A DNA stretch of 64,000 nt from Methanobacterium_D oryzae (GCF_050433505.1 NZ_JBNPXC010000002.1:620001-684000), one strand, 5' to 3'. Shown: positions 8,414 to 17,277, numbered from the stretch's first letter. Notes: generated by a model from the sequence alone, not told the origin. A program made the numbers and translations.

Positions 8414-10318
8414 TTATTCTTCAAGTGTTGATGTGTCTCCTACATCTTCTCCCCTATCTCTTGCCCTTAGTACTCTCCTCATAATTTTTCCACTTCTTGT
8501 TTTTGGAAGTGAATCAACCTGTGTAATTTGACCTAATACTGCAACAGGCCCTAATTCATACCTTACATGTTTTTTTAGTTCTTCAATAAGCTTTGTTTTA
8601 AGTTGATACCCTTCCTTCAATATTATAAATGCTTTGATAACCTCTCCTTTAATTGGATCTGATTTACCAATTACTGCAGCTTCTGCAACTGCAGGGTGAC
8701 TTACGAATGCAGATTCAACTTCAGAAGTGCCTATTCTGTGTCCTGCTATTTTCAAGACATCATCTGATCTTCCTTGAATCCAGAAATAACCGTCTTCGTC
8801 TTTTCTTGCTATATCTCCTGCACTATATACACAGCCAGGAATTTGTTTCCAGTAGACATTAGCATATCTCTCCTCATCATTATAGAGAGTTCTAAACATT
8901 GAAGGCCATGGTTTTTTGATTACTAGTAATCCACCTTTTCCAAGCGGAACAGGATTTCCTTCTTCATCCACTACGTCTGCATCAATTCCCGGTAATGGTT
9001 TTGTTGCTGAACCGGGTTTAAGTGGAGTTGTGGGTAATGGTGATATCATGTGCATTCCTGTTTCTGTTTGCCACCATGTATCAATTATGGGGCAGTTTTC
9101 CTTTCCAACATTTGTATATAACCACATCCATGCTTCTGGATTTATTGGTTCACCAACAGTTCCCATTATTTTAAGTGATGAAAGATTATAGATATTTGGA
9201 TATTTATTTCCAAATCTCATGAGATGCCTTATAGCAGTAGGGGCTGTATAAAGTTTTGTTACTCCATATTTTTCTACTATTTTCCACCATATTCCTGGAT
9301 CGGGATAATCTGGAGCTCCTTCATATATTAACGTTGTTGTCCCTAATAGAAGTGGACCATACAATAAGTAACTGTGTCCTGTAATCCATCCTATATCTCC
9401 TGTACACCACCAAAGATCTCCATTATGTATATCAAAGATATTTTTTAGTGTTGTTGCTACTCCAACCATGTATCCTGCGGTTGTATGTAAAACCCCTTTT
9501 GGTTTTCCTGTACTTCCTGAAGTATACAGAATAAATAGTGGATCTTCTGCATCCATTTCTTCAGCTTCACATTCGTCAGGCTCTCCTTCTAAAAGTGTTT
9601 CGTAGAATATTTCTCTTCCACTTAAATCAGAAATTTCTATTGGAATTCCTGTGTGTTTAACTACAATTACAGTTTCAACTGTTGGACATTGTAACATGGC
9701 TTCGTCTGAAACTTTCTTTAAATCAATTACTTTACCTCTTCTAAATGTACCATCAGCAGTTATCACTATTTTAGCTTCAGCATCATTTATCCTCTCTACG
9801 AACGCGCCTACACTTAAACCTGAATATACAACAGAATGTATAGCTCCTATTTTTGTACATGCAAGTAAAGATACTACAAGCTCTGGACACATCGGAAGAT
9901 ATGTTGATACTTTATCTCCTTTTTTAACTCCTAAATTTTTGAGTGCGTTTGCAAATTTGTTAACTTCCCTGTATAACTCATAATAAGTCATCTTTTTTTC
10001 ATGACCTCTTTCGTTAACATATAAAATTGCAACCTGGTTTCGTTTACTGTTTTCAATCCATCTGTCAACTGCATTGTAGGCTAAATTGATCTTTCCATTT
10101 ACAAACCATTTAAAAAACGGTTTTTCACTATCATCAAGAATTTTATCCCATTTTTTAAACCATGCAAATTGCTCTGCCTTCTCAGCCCAGTATTCTTCAA
10201 TATTTTTACCTTTTTCTAATTCTTCTTCCCAATTTTTTACATGGGCTTTTTCAATTATTTCTTTACTTGGCTTGAAAATCCTTTTTTCATTAAGCAGAAC
10301 ATCGGTGTCTTGTGTCAT
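8414..10318 (-). CDS. acs: Acetyl-CoA synthetase (AMP-forming)
   Basis: Converts acetate, CoA and ATP to acetyl-CoA, AMP and PPi. It is a 634-residue ANL-family enzyme carrying the phosphate loop YTSGSTGKPKGVLH, the WWQTETG acetyl-CoA-synthetase motif, the hinge-region Asp (YSAGDIARKDEDGYFWIQGRSDD) and the catalytic C-terminal lysine in PKTRSGKIMRR, the site of regulatory acetylation in many homologues. The ATG at 10318 is preferred over an upstream GTG at 10333 because AGTGGTGG lies just before the ATG and nothing suitable precedes the GTG. First gene of the acetate operon; see the repeat-bearing promoter upstream. Confidence 0.96.
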   Translation of the reverse strand: MTQDTDVLLNEKRIFKPSKEIIEKAHVKNWEEELEKGKNIEEYWAEKAEQFAWFKKWDKILDDSEKPFFKWFVNGKINLAYNAVDRWIENSKRNQVAILYVNERGHEKKMTYYELYREVNKFANALKNLGVKKGDKVSTYLPMCPELVVSLLACTKIGAIHSVVYSGLSVGAFVERINDAEAKIVITADGTFRRGKVIDLKKVSDEAMLQCPTVETVIVVKHTGIPIEISDLSGREIFYETLLEGEPDECEAEEMDAEDPLFILYTSGSTGKPKGVLHTTAGYMVGVATTLKNIFDIHNGDLWWCTGDIGWITGHSYLLYGPLLLGTTTLIYEGAPDYPDPGIWWKIVEKYGVTKLYTAPTAIRHLMRFGNKYPNIYNLSSLKIMGTVGEPINPEAWMWLYTNVGKENCPIIDTWWQTETGMHMISPLPTTPLKPGSATKPLPGIDADVVDEEGNPVPLGKGGLLVIKKPWPSMFRTLYNDEERYANVYWKQIPGCVYSAGDIARKDEDGYFWIQGRSDDVLKIAGHRIGTSEVESAFVSHPAVAEAAVIGKSDPIKGEVIKAFIILKEGYQLKTKLIEELKKHVRYELGPVAVLGQITQVDSLPKTRSGKIMRRVLRARDRGEDVGDTSTLEE

Positions 10319-10377
10319 TTCTTTTTCCACCACTTTTTATCTTTTTTATCAATTATAGTAATTAATAAGTTTTTTTT

Positions 10378-10435
10378 GATATATATATTTTACTATTATT
10401 AATCATTATAAATATCGATTAATCATGATAAATAT
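10378..10435 (-). promoter_or_regulatory. acs promoter with tandem 18-bp repeats
   Basis: A TATA-rich element (AAAATATATATATC on the minus strand, 10378-10391) lies about 60 nt before the acs ATG. Directly upstream are two direct repeats of ATTAATCATKATAAATAT (plus-strand reading, 10398-10415 and 10418-10435), differing at one base and spaced 20 bp apart, two helical turns. Each contains the partly symmetric core ATCATKAT. This looks like paired activator or repressor sites for acetate control. Confidence 0.55.
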
Positions 10436-10578
10436 GTTATTTATTATAAGGATTATAAAAGAGTAAAAATAGTATTCAATATAATTTTAAATTAAAACAA
10501 GGAAATAAGTTTAAAATTAAGTTAATATAACTAAATTAAGGCTTATTTTGTAGAATATAAATAAAATAACTTATGAAG

Positions 10579-11088
10579 TTACTTTTTACCCAATACCTTA
10601 TCCATTGAAGTCTTTACTGAACCTATAAATGGTTTTAAAGCCTCTTTAGAACTAACTTTATCAGTATTTCCTTCTAAATTACTGGTGATATTGTATTGAT
10701 TTGTCATGAAATAATGGAGCCAGTCAGCTAACTCATATTCAGAAAGATCATCGAAAAATATCCAAGCATAACCTTCATGTTCTCTGCTTAAATTAAGTTC
10801 ACCTTCTAAAATTTTCCCAGACATAATAATATGAATTGCCCTTATTAAAGGTAAATTTTGTTCACCAACTCCAACAACGTGATCTAAAGCAATCTTAACC
10901 CCAATTTCTTCATAAACCTCTCTTATAAGCGCCTGATCAAATGATTCTCCTTGATCTACTTTTCCTCCAGGAAGTTCCCATTTTCCAGGGTTAGTCTTAG
11001 AATCTGTTGATCTTTTAATGATGAGAATTTTACCTTCTTCATTTAATAAAAGAACCCTTACTGCCAGACCAAAAACGTACTCTATCAT
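10579..11088 (-). CDS. Nudix hydrolase
   Basis: A 169-residue Nudix protein with the box GGKVDQGESFDQALIREVYEEIG (G-x5-E-x7-RE-x2-EE-x-G) at about residues 42-64. The N-terminus (RVLLLNEEGKILIIKRS ... GKWELPGG) resembles the 8-oxo-dGTPase/ADP-ribose pyrophosphatase class. The C-terminal ~45 residues extend past the fold and are polar. The substrate cannot be read from sequence. It stands alone, 100-150 nt from its neighbours. Confidence 0.9.
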   Translation of the reverse strand: MIEYVFGLAVRVLLLNEEGKILIIKRSTDSKTNPGKWELPGGKVDQGESFDQALIREVYEEIGVKIALDHVVGVGEQNLPLIRAIHIIMSGKILEGELNLSREHEGYAWIFFDDLSEYELADWLHYFMTNQYNITSNLEGNTDKVSSKEALKPFIGSVKTSMDKVLGKK

Positions 11089-11239
11089 CTAATCATGTAC
11101 CCTATTTTTGTTAGAATATTAATTTTAAACTTAATAAATATGCTCTAAAATATTGAATATTAAAAAAGGAAAAGGTTAGTCTTACTATTTTATAAATAAT
11201 CTAATTTTATTTAAAATAAAAAATAGATGATGTAATTTA

Positions 11240-12865
11240 TTACATCATTGGTGGCATTCCGCCAGGCATACCGCCCATACCTTCCATATCAGCAGCGCTT
11301 GGACCTCTTGAAGCGATCATATCATCTATACGTAGGATCATTTCAGTGGCTTCAGCAGCTGATTGAATGGCCTGTTTTTTAACTCTTTGAGGTTCAACAA
11401 CACCAGCTTGATACATATCTACTACGCCGCCGTTAATGACATTTAATCCCATGTATATGGATTTTTCATGTGCTGCTCTTAAATCGACAAGTGCATCAAT
11501 GCTGTCCATTCCTGCATTTTCAGCAAGAGTTCTTGGTACAACTTCTAAAGCTTTTGCAAACGCAGCAATAGCTAATTGTTCTCTACCACTGATAGAATCG
11601 GCATATTCTTTTAATCCTTTGGATATTGCGATTTCAGGTGCTCCTCCACCAGCTACAACTTTTTTATCCTCTACTGTTGCTGCAACTACACCAATTGCAT
11701 CCTCTACAGCTCTTTCTATTTCTTCTGCAACGTGTTTTGTACTTCCTCTTAATATGATTGAAACTGCTTTAGGATCTCTACAGTCTTCTACAAAGGTTAA
11801 AACTTCATCAAATATTTTCTTTTCATATACAAGACCAGCTTCTCCTAAATCTTCAGGTCTTAGGTCATCTATATTAGTGACTAAGTTAGCTCCTGTTGCT
11901 TTTTCAATTCTTTGGATATCGGACTTTTTAACCCTTTTGATAGCATATATGCCTTCTCTTGTTAAGTAATGTTGTGCAAGGTCATCGATACCTTTTTGAC
12001 AGAATAAGACATTTGCACCAGATTCAACAATCTTGTCAACCATATCTTTTATCATCTGTTCTTCATTTTCAATGAAAGCTTGCATTTGAGCAGGATCTGT
12101 TAAACTGATTTTCGCATCAGTTTCAAGATCTTTTATTTCAATTGGGTATTTGATAAGTGCTATTTTTGCATCCTCAATTTGTTTTGGCATTCCTGGATCA
12201 GTTCTACTTTTATCAATTACAATACCGTTAACAATTTGAGATTCGTTTACAGATTCTCCAGAGATTCTTTGGATGTTTATATTATCTTTGTCCACTTCTC
12301 CGTCTTCTTCAACCTGCATTATAGCATCTACAATGAGTTCTGCTAATGGTTCTCTTGCTTTTTCGCTGCCTTTACCTGTCATTGCTGTCATTGCAACTTT
12401 CATTAAAGTTTCACGGTCATCAGCATCGAATGAAATTAAGTTTAATATTTCTTGAGCTTTAGCTGCTGCATTTCTGTAACCCATAGCGATAACTGTTGGA
12501 TGAACATCCATATCAAGTAATTCTTCAGCTTTTTTGAGTAATTCGCCTGCAATAATAACTGCTGTCGTTGTACCGTCCCCTACTTCATCTTCCTGGGTTT
12601 TAGCAACCTCAACAAGCATTTTAGCAGCAGGATGTTCAATATCCATTTCTCTTAGGATTGTTACACCATCATTAGTTACTACAATATCTCCTAGGCCATC
12701 TACGAGCATTTTATCCATTCCTCTTGGGCCTAGGGTTGTTCTAATTGTTTCAGCAAGGATCTTACCTGCCATGATGTTCATTCTTTGAGCGTCTCTACCT
12801 AATAATCTGTCAGTACCTTCTGGAAAAATTAAAATTGGTTGGTTTCCACCACCTAATTGTGCCAC
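11240..12865 (-). CDS. Thermosome subunit (group II chaperonin)
   Basis: An ATP-dependent protein-folding chaperonin subunit of 541 residues, forming the archaeal double-ring thermosome without a GroES partner. Seen: the N-terminal signature around TIRTTLGPRGMDKMLVD, the ATP-binding GDGTTTAVI, the apical domain with the helical protrusion, the GGGAPEIAIS block, and a Gly/Met-rich C-terminal tail (GMGGMPGGMPPMM) that faces the cavity in this family. Start is GTG, 5 nt after GAGGTGA. It is monocistronic, with a ~90-nt leader carrying inverted repeats. Confidence 0.97.
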   Translation of the reverse strand: MAQLGGGNQPILIFPEGTDRLLGRDAQRMNIMAGKILAETIRTTLGPRGMDKMLVDGLGDIVVTNDGVTILREMDIEHPAAKMLVEVAKTQEDEVGDGTTTAVIIAGELLKKAEELLDMDVHPTVIAMGYRNAAAKAQEILNLISFDADDRETLMKVAMTAMTGKGSEKAREPLAELIVDAIMQVEEDGEVDKDNINIQRISGESVNESQIVNGIVIDKSRTDPGMPKQIEDAKIALIKYPIEIKDLETDAKISLTDPAQMQAFIENEEQMIKDMVDKIVESGANVLFCQKGIDDLAQHYLTREGIYAIKRVKKSDIQRIEKATGANLVTNIDDLRPEDLGEAGLVYEKKIFDEVLTFVEDCRDPKAVSIILRGSTKHVAEEIERAVEDAIGVVAATVEDKKVVAGGGAPEIAISKGLKEYADSISGREQLAIAAFAKALEVVPRTLAENAGMDSIDALVDLRAAHEKSIYMGLNVINGGVVDMYQAGVVEPQRVKKQAIQSAAEATEMILRIDDMIASRGPSAADMEGMGGMPGGMPPMM

Positions 12866-12897
12866 TTTATCACCTCATTTTTTTTAAAATGTGGTTC

Positions 12898-12989
12898 GAA
12901 AAATCTATTGATTTTTCTAAACCTCTATTATTTTATAATCTATTCTTTGTAATTTATCAATGGGTTAGAGGTTCTATAAATAACTTTCG
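12898..12989 (-). promoter_or_regulatory. Thermosome promoter and leader with inverted repeats
   Basis: Minus-strand BRE/TATA, CGAAAG then TTATTTATA, lies at 12975-12989. AACCTCTA occurs just downstream of it (read on the minus strand, 12966-12973), and its complement TAGAGGTT occurs at 12920-12927. A perfect hairpin GAAAAATC-TATT-GATTTTTC occupies 12898-12917 inside the predicted ~88-nt leader. The arrangement suggests an operator next to the start site and a leader structure, possibly for heat-shock control (inference). Confidence 0.5.
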
Positions 12990-13146
12990 AATATTAAATT
13001 TTTAAAATAAGTGTTAATAATAATTTAAATAATTAATATAGGTTTATTTATCAAATGAACTTTTAAAAATAACTATATTAAAATAAATATTGAATTCTAT
13101 CTTTTATTATGTTAATTAATTAAAGTTCATCTTAGATTTATAGTTA

Positions 13147-13695
13147 CTAATCCTCAATTTCATATTCAAAATCAAATAATGATTCTCCGCTTGATTCATT
13201 ACCTAATAGATGTTCCATTTCATGAGATACACCATATGCATTGGATCCTTTAAATTCAAATGGTCCTTCTACTCTTTTTAAGGTTATTTTTTTGGTCATA
13301 GGATTCAATGAAGCTTTTAAAGTATATTCAGCATCAATAGTGATTTTATATGGTCGCTTTACAATTTCTCTTTCTTTTTTATTTCCACATTTTTCAAGCC
13401 GGTGAACTTCTCCCTCATGATCCTTTATTACAGGGTTGTTGAATAAAAACACGTTTTCTAAGGTATATCCAATCATCTTTTCTTCATCAAAACGTGTGAT
13501 TTTTTCTTTAATTGCCATGACTTTCTTTGAATTTTCTTTAAAGCTCCAGTCTCCTCCAAACTTAATAGAAAATATTAGAGGTAAAAATATATCGTGAGGT
13601 ACATTAAGACGTTCTATTACTTGTTTTTCCTTTAAATTAAATGATAATTGTTTCTTGAAATCTTCTATTTCCTTAATATTTAACATCCTCCACAA
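13147..13695 (-). CDS. Peptide-deformylase-like metalloprotein
   Basis: A 182-residue protein whose C-terminal half follows the peptide deformylase pattern: NNPVI (residues 86-90), a cysteine in EKCGN at the place of EGCLS (Cys103), VKRPYKITIDA (112-122), and GVSHEMEHLLG (155-165) matching the HExxH zinc motif with His158, Glu159 and His162. The N-terminal GxGxAAxQ motif of bacterial enzymes is not evident. Archaea start translation with unformylated Met, so the substrate must differ. Start is uncertain: TTG 13695 has AGGA upstream; ATG 13686 directly abuts a GGAGG. Solitary gene. Confidence 0.7.
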   Translation of the reverse strand: MWRMLNIKEIEDFKKQLSFNLKEKQVIERLNVPHDIFLPLIFSIKFGGDWSFKENSKKVMAIKEKITRFDEEKMIGYTLENVFLFNNPVIKDHEGEVHRLEKCGNKKEREIVKRPYKITIDAEYTLKASLNPMTKKITLKRVEGPFEFKGSNAYGVSHEMEHLLGNESSGESLFDFEYEIED

Positions 13696-13844
13696 ATTTT
13701 TCCTATTTTTGCATCTATTTAATTATTTAAATAATAAAACTTATAAAAAATTATGTCGATTATAATATATACTAAAATAAATTTTAAGTTATTTATAAAA
13801 AATTTCAGTTAAATCTATTTTAGCTTATTGCAAATTGAGGTTGA

Positions 13845-13898
13845 AGGAAATCTCTGATTTCCTGAACAACAAAATTTTTATTAAAATTTTGAGGATGA
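13845..13898 (+). promoter_or_regulatory. pheT leader with two perfect hairpins next to the ribosome site
   Basis: Hairpin 1 is AGGAAATC-TCT-GATTTCCT (13845-13863). Hairpin 2 is CAAAATTTT-TATT-AAAATTTTG (13870-13891), and its last base is the first G of the SD GAGGATGA (13891-13898). Folding of hairpin 2 would abut ribosome binding before the pheT ATG at 13903. Leader control of PheRS is known in bacteria; here it is only inferred. Confidence 0.5.
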
Positions 13899-13902
13899 CA
13901 GA

Positions 13903-15561
13903 ATGCCAGTTATAACATTTGATTATGAAGATCTCTACAAAGTTTTGGGAATTGAAATCCCTAAAGATGAACTAATAAAGATGTTACCCATGATTGGGAG
14001 TGATATTGACGATTATGATGATGAACAGATTAAAGTAGAGTTTTTTCCAAACAGACCAGATTATTTAAGCGTTGAAGGAGTTGCTAGAACTCTTAAAGGA
14101 TTTTTAGGTATTGAAAAGGGTTTACCTGAATATCATTTAGAAAGTTCGGATATAGATATTGAAGTTGATGGTGATTTAAAGGATATTAGACCTTATATAG
14201 CATTTGGAATGGTTGAAAATGTGGATTTAACTGGAAATAAGCTTAAACAAGTTATGGAATTTCAAGAAGATCTTCATTGGGTTTTAGGAAGAGATAGAAA
14301 AAAAGTTGCAATTGGAATTCACAACTTGGATGTTATAGAAGCTCCATTTTTCTATAAAGCTGCAGATCCAGATAAGAATTCATTTGTACCACTTGAATCT
14401 GCAGAAGAAATGACTTTGAGGGAAATATTGGAGAAACATAAAAAAGGTAAAGATTATGCTCATTTAATTGATAGATTTGATAAATATCCTCTTATTGTTG
14501 ATTCCAATGGAGATGTCCTTTCAATGCCTCCGATAATTAATGGAGAATTAACTAAACTTACTGAAGATACAAAAAATGTTTTAATAGATGTTACTGGAAC
14601 TGACGAAAAAGCCGTGAATTATACCTTAAATATTATTATGACTTCCTTTGCTGAAGTTGGTGGAAAATTAAAATCTTTAAATGTTAATTATGAAGATAGA
14701 ACTATTCAAACACCTAATTTAATGCCTAAAAAAAAGGAAATAAATGTTAAGAATGCTGTAAAACTCATTGGAATTGAACTTACTCCATTTGATGTTGCAA
14801 ATTACCTTGGAAACGTTAGGATTGGGGCTGAAATTGAAACTGATGGCATAGTTCAAGCCATTATTCCTCCATATAGAGTAGATATTCTCCATGAAGTTGA
14901 TGTTATTGAAAATATAGCTATAGGATATTGTTTTAATAAATTAGAGCCAGAATTACCTGAAATTTCAACTATAGCTAATGAAGATATTAGAAGAGTCTTT
15001 GATAATAGTTTAAGGGAAGTACTTATAGGAATGGGCTTTTTAGAAACTATGAGCTTAATGCTTACTAATGAAAAACAGCACTATGAAAATATGAAAATTT
15101 CAGAAGATGAAAGAGTAACTGTGGCCCAGCCCATATCAGTTGATAGGACAATGTTAAGAAAGAGCCTCATAAATGGTTTAATGGAATTTTTAGAGGATAA
15201 CAAACACGAAGAGTTACCACAAAAGATTTTTGAAGTGGGAAACGTTGTGTATTTAGATGAAACATATGAGACACGTACTCGTGATGTTAAAAAATTAGCT
15301 GGAGCTGTAACTCATTCTACTGCAAACTTTACAGAGATAAAATCTATTGTAGATTCAATATTTGTAAATCTTGGACTTAAAATGGAAATAGATAATTATA
15401 ATCATCCTTCATTTATCAAAGGAAGATGTGCTAAAGTTAAAGCTGCTGAAAAACTAGATGGTTTGAACGTAACTGGATTTTTTGGAGAAATGAATCCAGA
15501 GGTTATAACCAACTTTAACCTTGAATATCCTGTTATTGCATTTGAACTTGAATTTGATTAA
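13903..15561 (+). CDS. pheT: Phenylalanyl-tRNA synthetase beta subunit
   Basis: The beta subunit of the alpha2-beta2 PheRS that charges tRNA-Phe. At 552 residues it is the archaeal/eukaryotic size, shorter than the ~800-residue bacterial form. Seen: the N-terminal MPVITFDYEDLYKVLG, KVEFFPNRPDYLSVEG of the B1 region, the B3/B4 editing region, the B5 domain (PYRVDILHEVDVIENIAIGY), and the catalytic-like fold with QPISVDRTMLRKSLINGLMEFL and LPQKIFEVGNVV. pheS is not adjacent, as is usual in archaea. A structured leader precedes it; yjbQ is convergent 11 nt after the stop. Confidence 0.96.
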   Translation: MPVITFDYEDLYKVLGIEIPKDELIKMLPMIGSDIDDYDDEQIKVEFFPNRPDYLSVEGVARTLKGFLGIEKGLPEYHLESSDIDIEVDGDLKDIRPYIAFGMVENVDLTGNKLKQVMEFQEDLHWVLGRDRKKVAIGIHNLDVIEAPFFYKAADPDKNSFVPLESAEEMTLREILEKHKKGKDYAHLIDRFDKYPLIVDSNGDVLSMPPIINGELTKLTEDTKNVLIDVTGTDEKAVNYTLNIIMTSFAEVGGKLKSLNVNYEDRTIQTPNLMPKKKEINVKNAVKLIGIELTPFDVANYLGNVRIGAEIETDGIVQAIIPPYRVDILHEVDVIENIAIGYCFNKLEPELPEISTIANEDIRRVFDNSLREVLIGMGFLETMSLMLTNEKQHYENMKISEDERVTVAQPISVDRTMLRKSLINGLMEFLEDNKHEELPQKIFEVGNVVYLDETYETRTRDVKKLAGAVTHSTANFTEIKSIVDSIFVNLGLKMEIDNYNHPSFIKGRCAKVKAAEKLDGLNVTGFFGEMNPEVITNFNLEYPVIAFELEFD

Positions 15562-15572
15562 ATTTCTTTTTT

Positions 15573-15986
15573 TTAACCTTTTCCTATTATTGTAACTACA
15601 AAATTTCGTGATCTCGGACCATCTAATTCAACAAAAAATGCCCTTTGCCAAGTACCTAAATCTAATGAACCATTTTTTATAGGTATAGTTTCACTGCTAC
15701 CTATTAAAAAAGCTCTTATATGTGAATCAGCATTATTATCAATTAAATCATGGCCATAATTGTTATTTTCTGGAATTAATCTTTCAAGTGTAGTTTCAAA
15801 ATCTTTGATTAATCTTGATTCATTTTCGTTTATTACAATTCCTGCTGTTGAATGTTTGGCAAATACATTGATTATGCCTTCATCAATCTGGTGTTTGACT
15901 ATAAGATCATTAATATCATCAGTCACATCTATTATTTCCATTCTTTTATTTGATTTTTTATGAAATACATCTTTTATTATCTCCAT
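15573..15986 (-). CDS. yjbQ: YjbQ/UPF0047 family protein (secondary thiamine-phosphate synthase type)
   Basis: A 137-residue UPF0047 protein. Family landmarks are NVFAKHSTAGIVINENE, the metal-site histidines in HSTAG and in NNADSHIRAFLIG, and the ending GTWQRAFFVELDGPRSRNFVVTIIGKG. Homologues form trimers with a bound metal and show weak thiamine-phosphate synthase activity; the true role is unsettled. The ATG at 15986 is chosen because GGTGG lies 4-8 nt before it; an upstream in-frame start would add seven residues without a ribosome site. Confidence 0.9.
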   Translation of the reverse strand: MEIIKDVFHKKSNKRMEIIDVTDDINDLIVKHQIDEGIINVFAKHSTAGIVINENESRLIKDFETTLERLIPENNNYGHDLIDNNADSHIRAFLIGSSETIPIKNGSLDLGTWQRAFFVELDGPRSRNFVVTIIGKG

Positions 15987-16082
15987 ATAACCACCCATTA
16001 TACTCAATTTAATATTGAATTCTTTTAATATACAGTAATATTTATTATTAATTTTAATAATATTATTACAAAGGTGATAACT

Positions 16083-16445
16083 ATGTCAAAAAAAGGTTAT
16101 AATAAATTACCTAAGGTAGAAATGGTTCCATTACCTGAAAATTTACATATACCTCCTGATATACCTGCTTCAAAAATTCGTATTCCATTAACATATAGAG
16201 AAGGGAGCGTACAATATGAAAATAATAGAGAAGATATAGTATCTGAAAATGAAGCTACTCATTTAAGGTTTACTTCTAAAGATAAGAAAACAGAAATTGT
16301 TGTTGGCCCCGTTAATCAAAGAGGAATGTTTAAACTAATGGTTTATTTCAATAAAGATAAAAGGCCTGTATCTAAAGATAAAGCATATATGAGTAGAGAA
16401 TTAATTCTAAACGAGAATTTTAAAGATATTAGATTGTATAAATAG
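16083..16445 (+). CDS. Unknown-family protein, paralogue of the gene at 3989
   Basis: A 120-residue cytosolic protein, second copy of the family described at 3989-4339. Shared landmarks: LPENLHIPPDIPASKIRIP, a VQYE block, NEATHLRF, VVGPVNQRG and a final LILNENFKD. It differs by a more basic N-terminus (MSKKGYNKLPK) and C-terminal KDIRLYK. The ATG at 16083 is preferred over an in-frame GTG at 16074, because the GTG is part of the SD (AAGGTGA). Strong conservation between dispersed copies indicates selected function, but none can be named. Confidence 0.72.
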   Translation: MSKKGYNKLPKVEMVPLPENLHIPPDIPASKIRIPLTYREGSVQYENNREDIVSENEATHLRFTSKDKKTEIVVGPVNQRGMFKLMVYFNKDKRPVSKDKAYMSRELILNENFKDIRLYK

Positions 16446-16488
16446 TAAATTTATGTAATTCATTTTTAATTAATTAAAACAGAGTATC

Positions 16489-17277
16489 ATGCAAAATAAA
16501 ACTATAGTTGAAAAGTCACTTATAGCTCCATCCGTTTATAAACTGCAAATAGAAATAATAAATAAATTTGCAGGGGGAGACATCACCAAAAATAAGGTGA
16601 TTATGGATCATTTGCCAAAAAATTCATTAACCAATCAATTATTAATTGCTGCAAAAAAAGGAACGCCAATAGTAACATTTGGAAAAAAAGATAGGCCTGG
16701 AATTATAGTTTTAGCAGGAGTTCATGGTAATGAGCTTCCTCCTCAAATAGCATCTGTTAGACTTATAAATAAGTTAGCTGTAGAAGATCTGAGCGTAACA
16801 GTCCATGTAATTCCCTTTGCTATACCTCTTTCAACTGAACATGGCATTAGATCATGGAAAGGTCAAGACCCTAATAGGACCGCAAATCTATTTGGAACTC
16901 CAACAAACAACATATTAAGTGCTTCTAAAAAAAATAATGTAAAGTATTTGGGTGATTTCCATTCTACAAGACCTGGAGGATATCCTGGAGAGCTTAGTGT
17001 TCTCTGTTCAGAAATGCCATGCCTTTTAAGTTTTCAGATGGCTAATTTTATAGAAAAAGAAACTAAATCTACATTAATGTCATTTACAAAGGCAGGTTCG
17101 ATGTTTCCAGGCGCTTTAGAGGATGTATTTAATCTAGCAGGTATTCCTGCAGTGACAGGAGAAGCTATGTCACCTCATGGAACTGTCATCCCGGGCAGTG
17201 TTGCAGCTTCCTTAGAACAGATGGAAGCATTTTTAAAGTTTCACAAGGTGTTTAAAGCTCCCCTTGAATTAACTTAA
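16489..17277 (+). CDS. Succinylglutamate desuccinylase/aspartoacylase-family zinc hydrolase
   Basis: A 262-residue M14-like zinc hydrolase. The AVLAGVHGNELPPQ-type motif (here LAGVHGNELPPQ) gives zinc ligands His and Glu; a third His lies in GDFHSTRPGG; an Arg/Asn substrate motif appears in GQDPNRTANLFG. Members remove acyl groups from amino acids or cut amide bonds of small peptides. The substrate is unknown. No Shine-Dalgarno is evident before the ATG, so the message may be leaderless. Its stop overlaps by 4 nt the stop of the convergent pseudomurein-associated gene. Confidence 0.85.
   Translation: MQNKTIVEKSLIAPSVYKLQIEIINKFAGGDITKNKVIMDHLPKNSLTNQLLIAAKKGTPIVTFGKKDRPGIIVLAGVHGNELPPQIASVRLINKLAVEDLSVTVHVIPFAIPLSTEHGIRSWKGQDPNRTANLFGTPTNNILSASKKNNVKYLGDFHSTRPGGYPGELSVLCSEMPCLLSFQMANFIEKETKSTLMSFTKAGSMFPGALEDVFNLAGIPAVTGEAMSPHGTVIPGSVAASLEQMEAFLKFHKVFKAPLELT

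Noticed and set aside
10398..10435. Possible replication-origin or CRISPR-type direct repeats
   Set aside because: Only two units, placed directly upstream of a TATA box, with no orc1/cdc6 gene or further copies nearby; a promoter operator fits better.
11436..11969. Long plus-strand open frame of 177 codons inside the thermosome gene
   Set aside because: It is the reverse complement of conserved chaperonin codons, has no ribosome site and encodes a low-complexity Ser/Ala-rich product.
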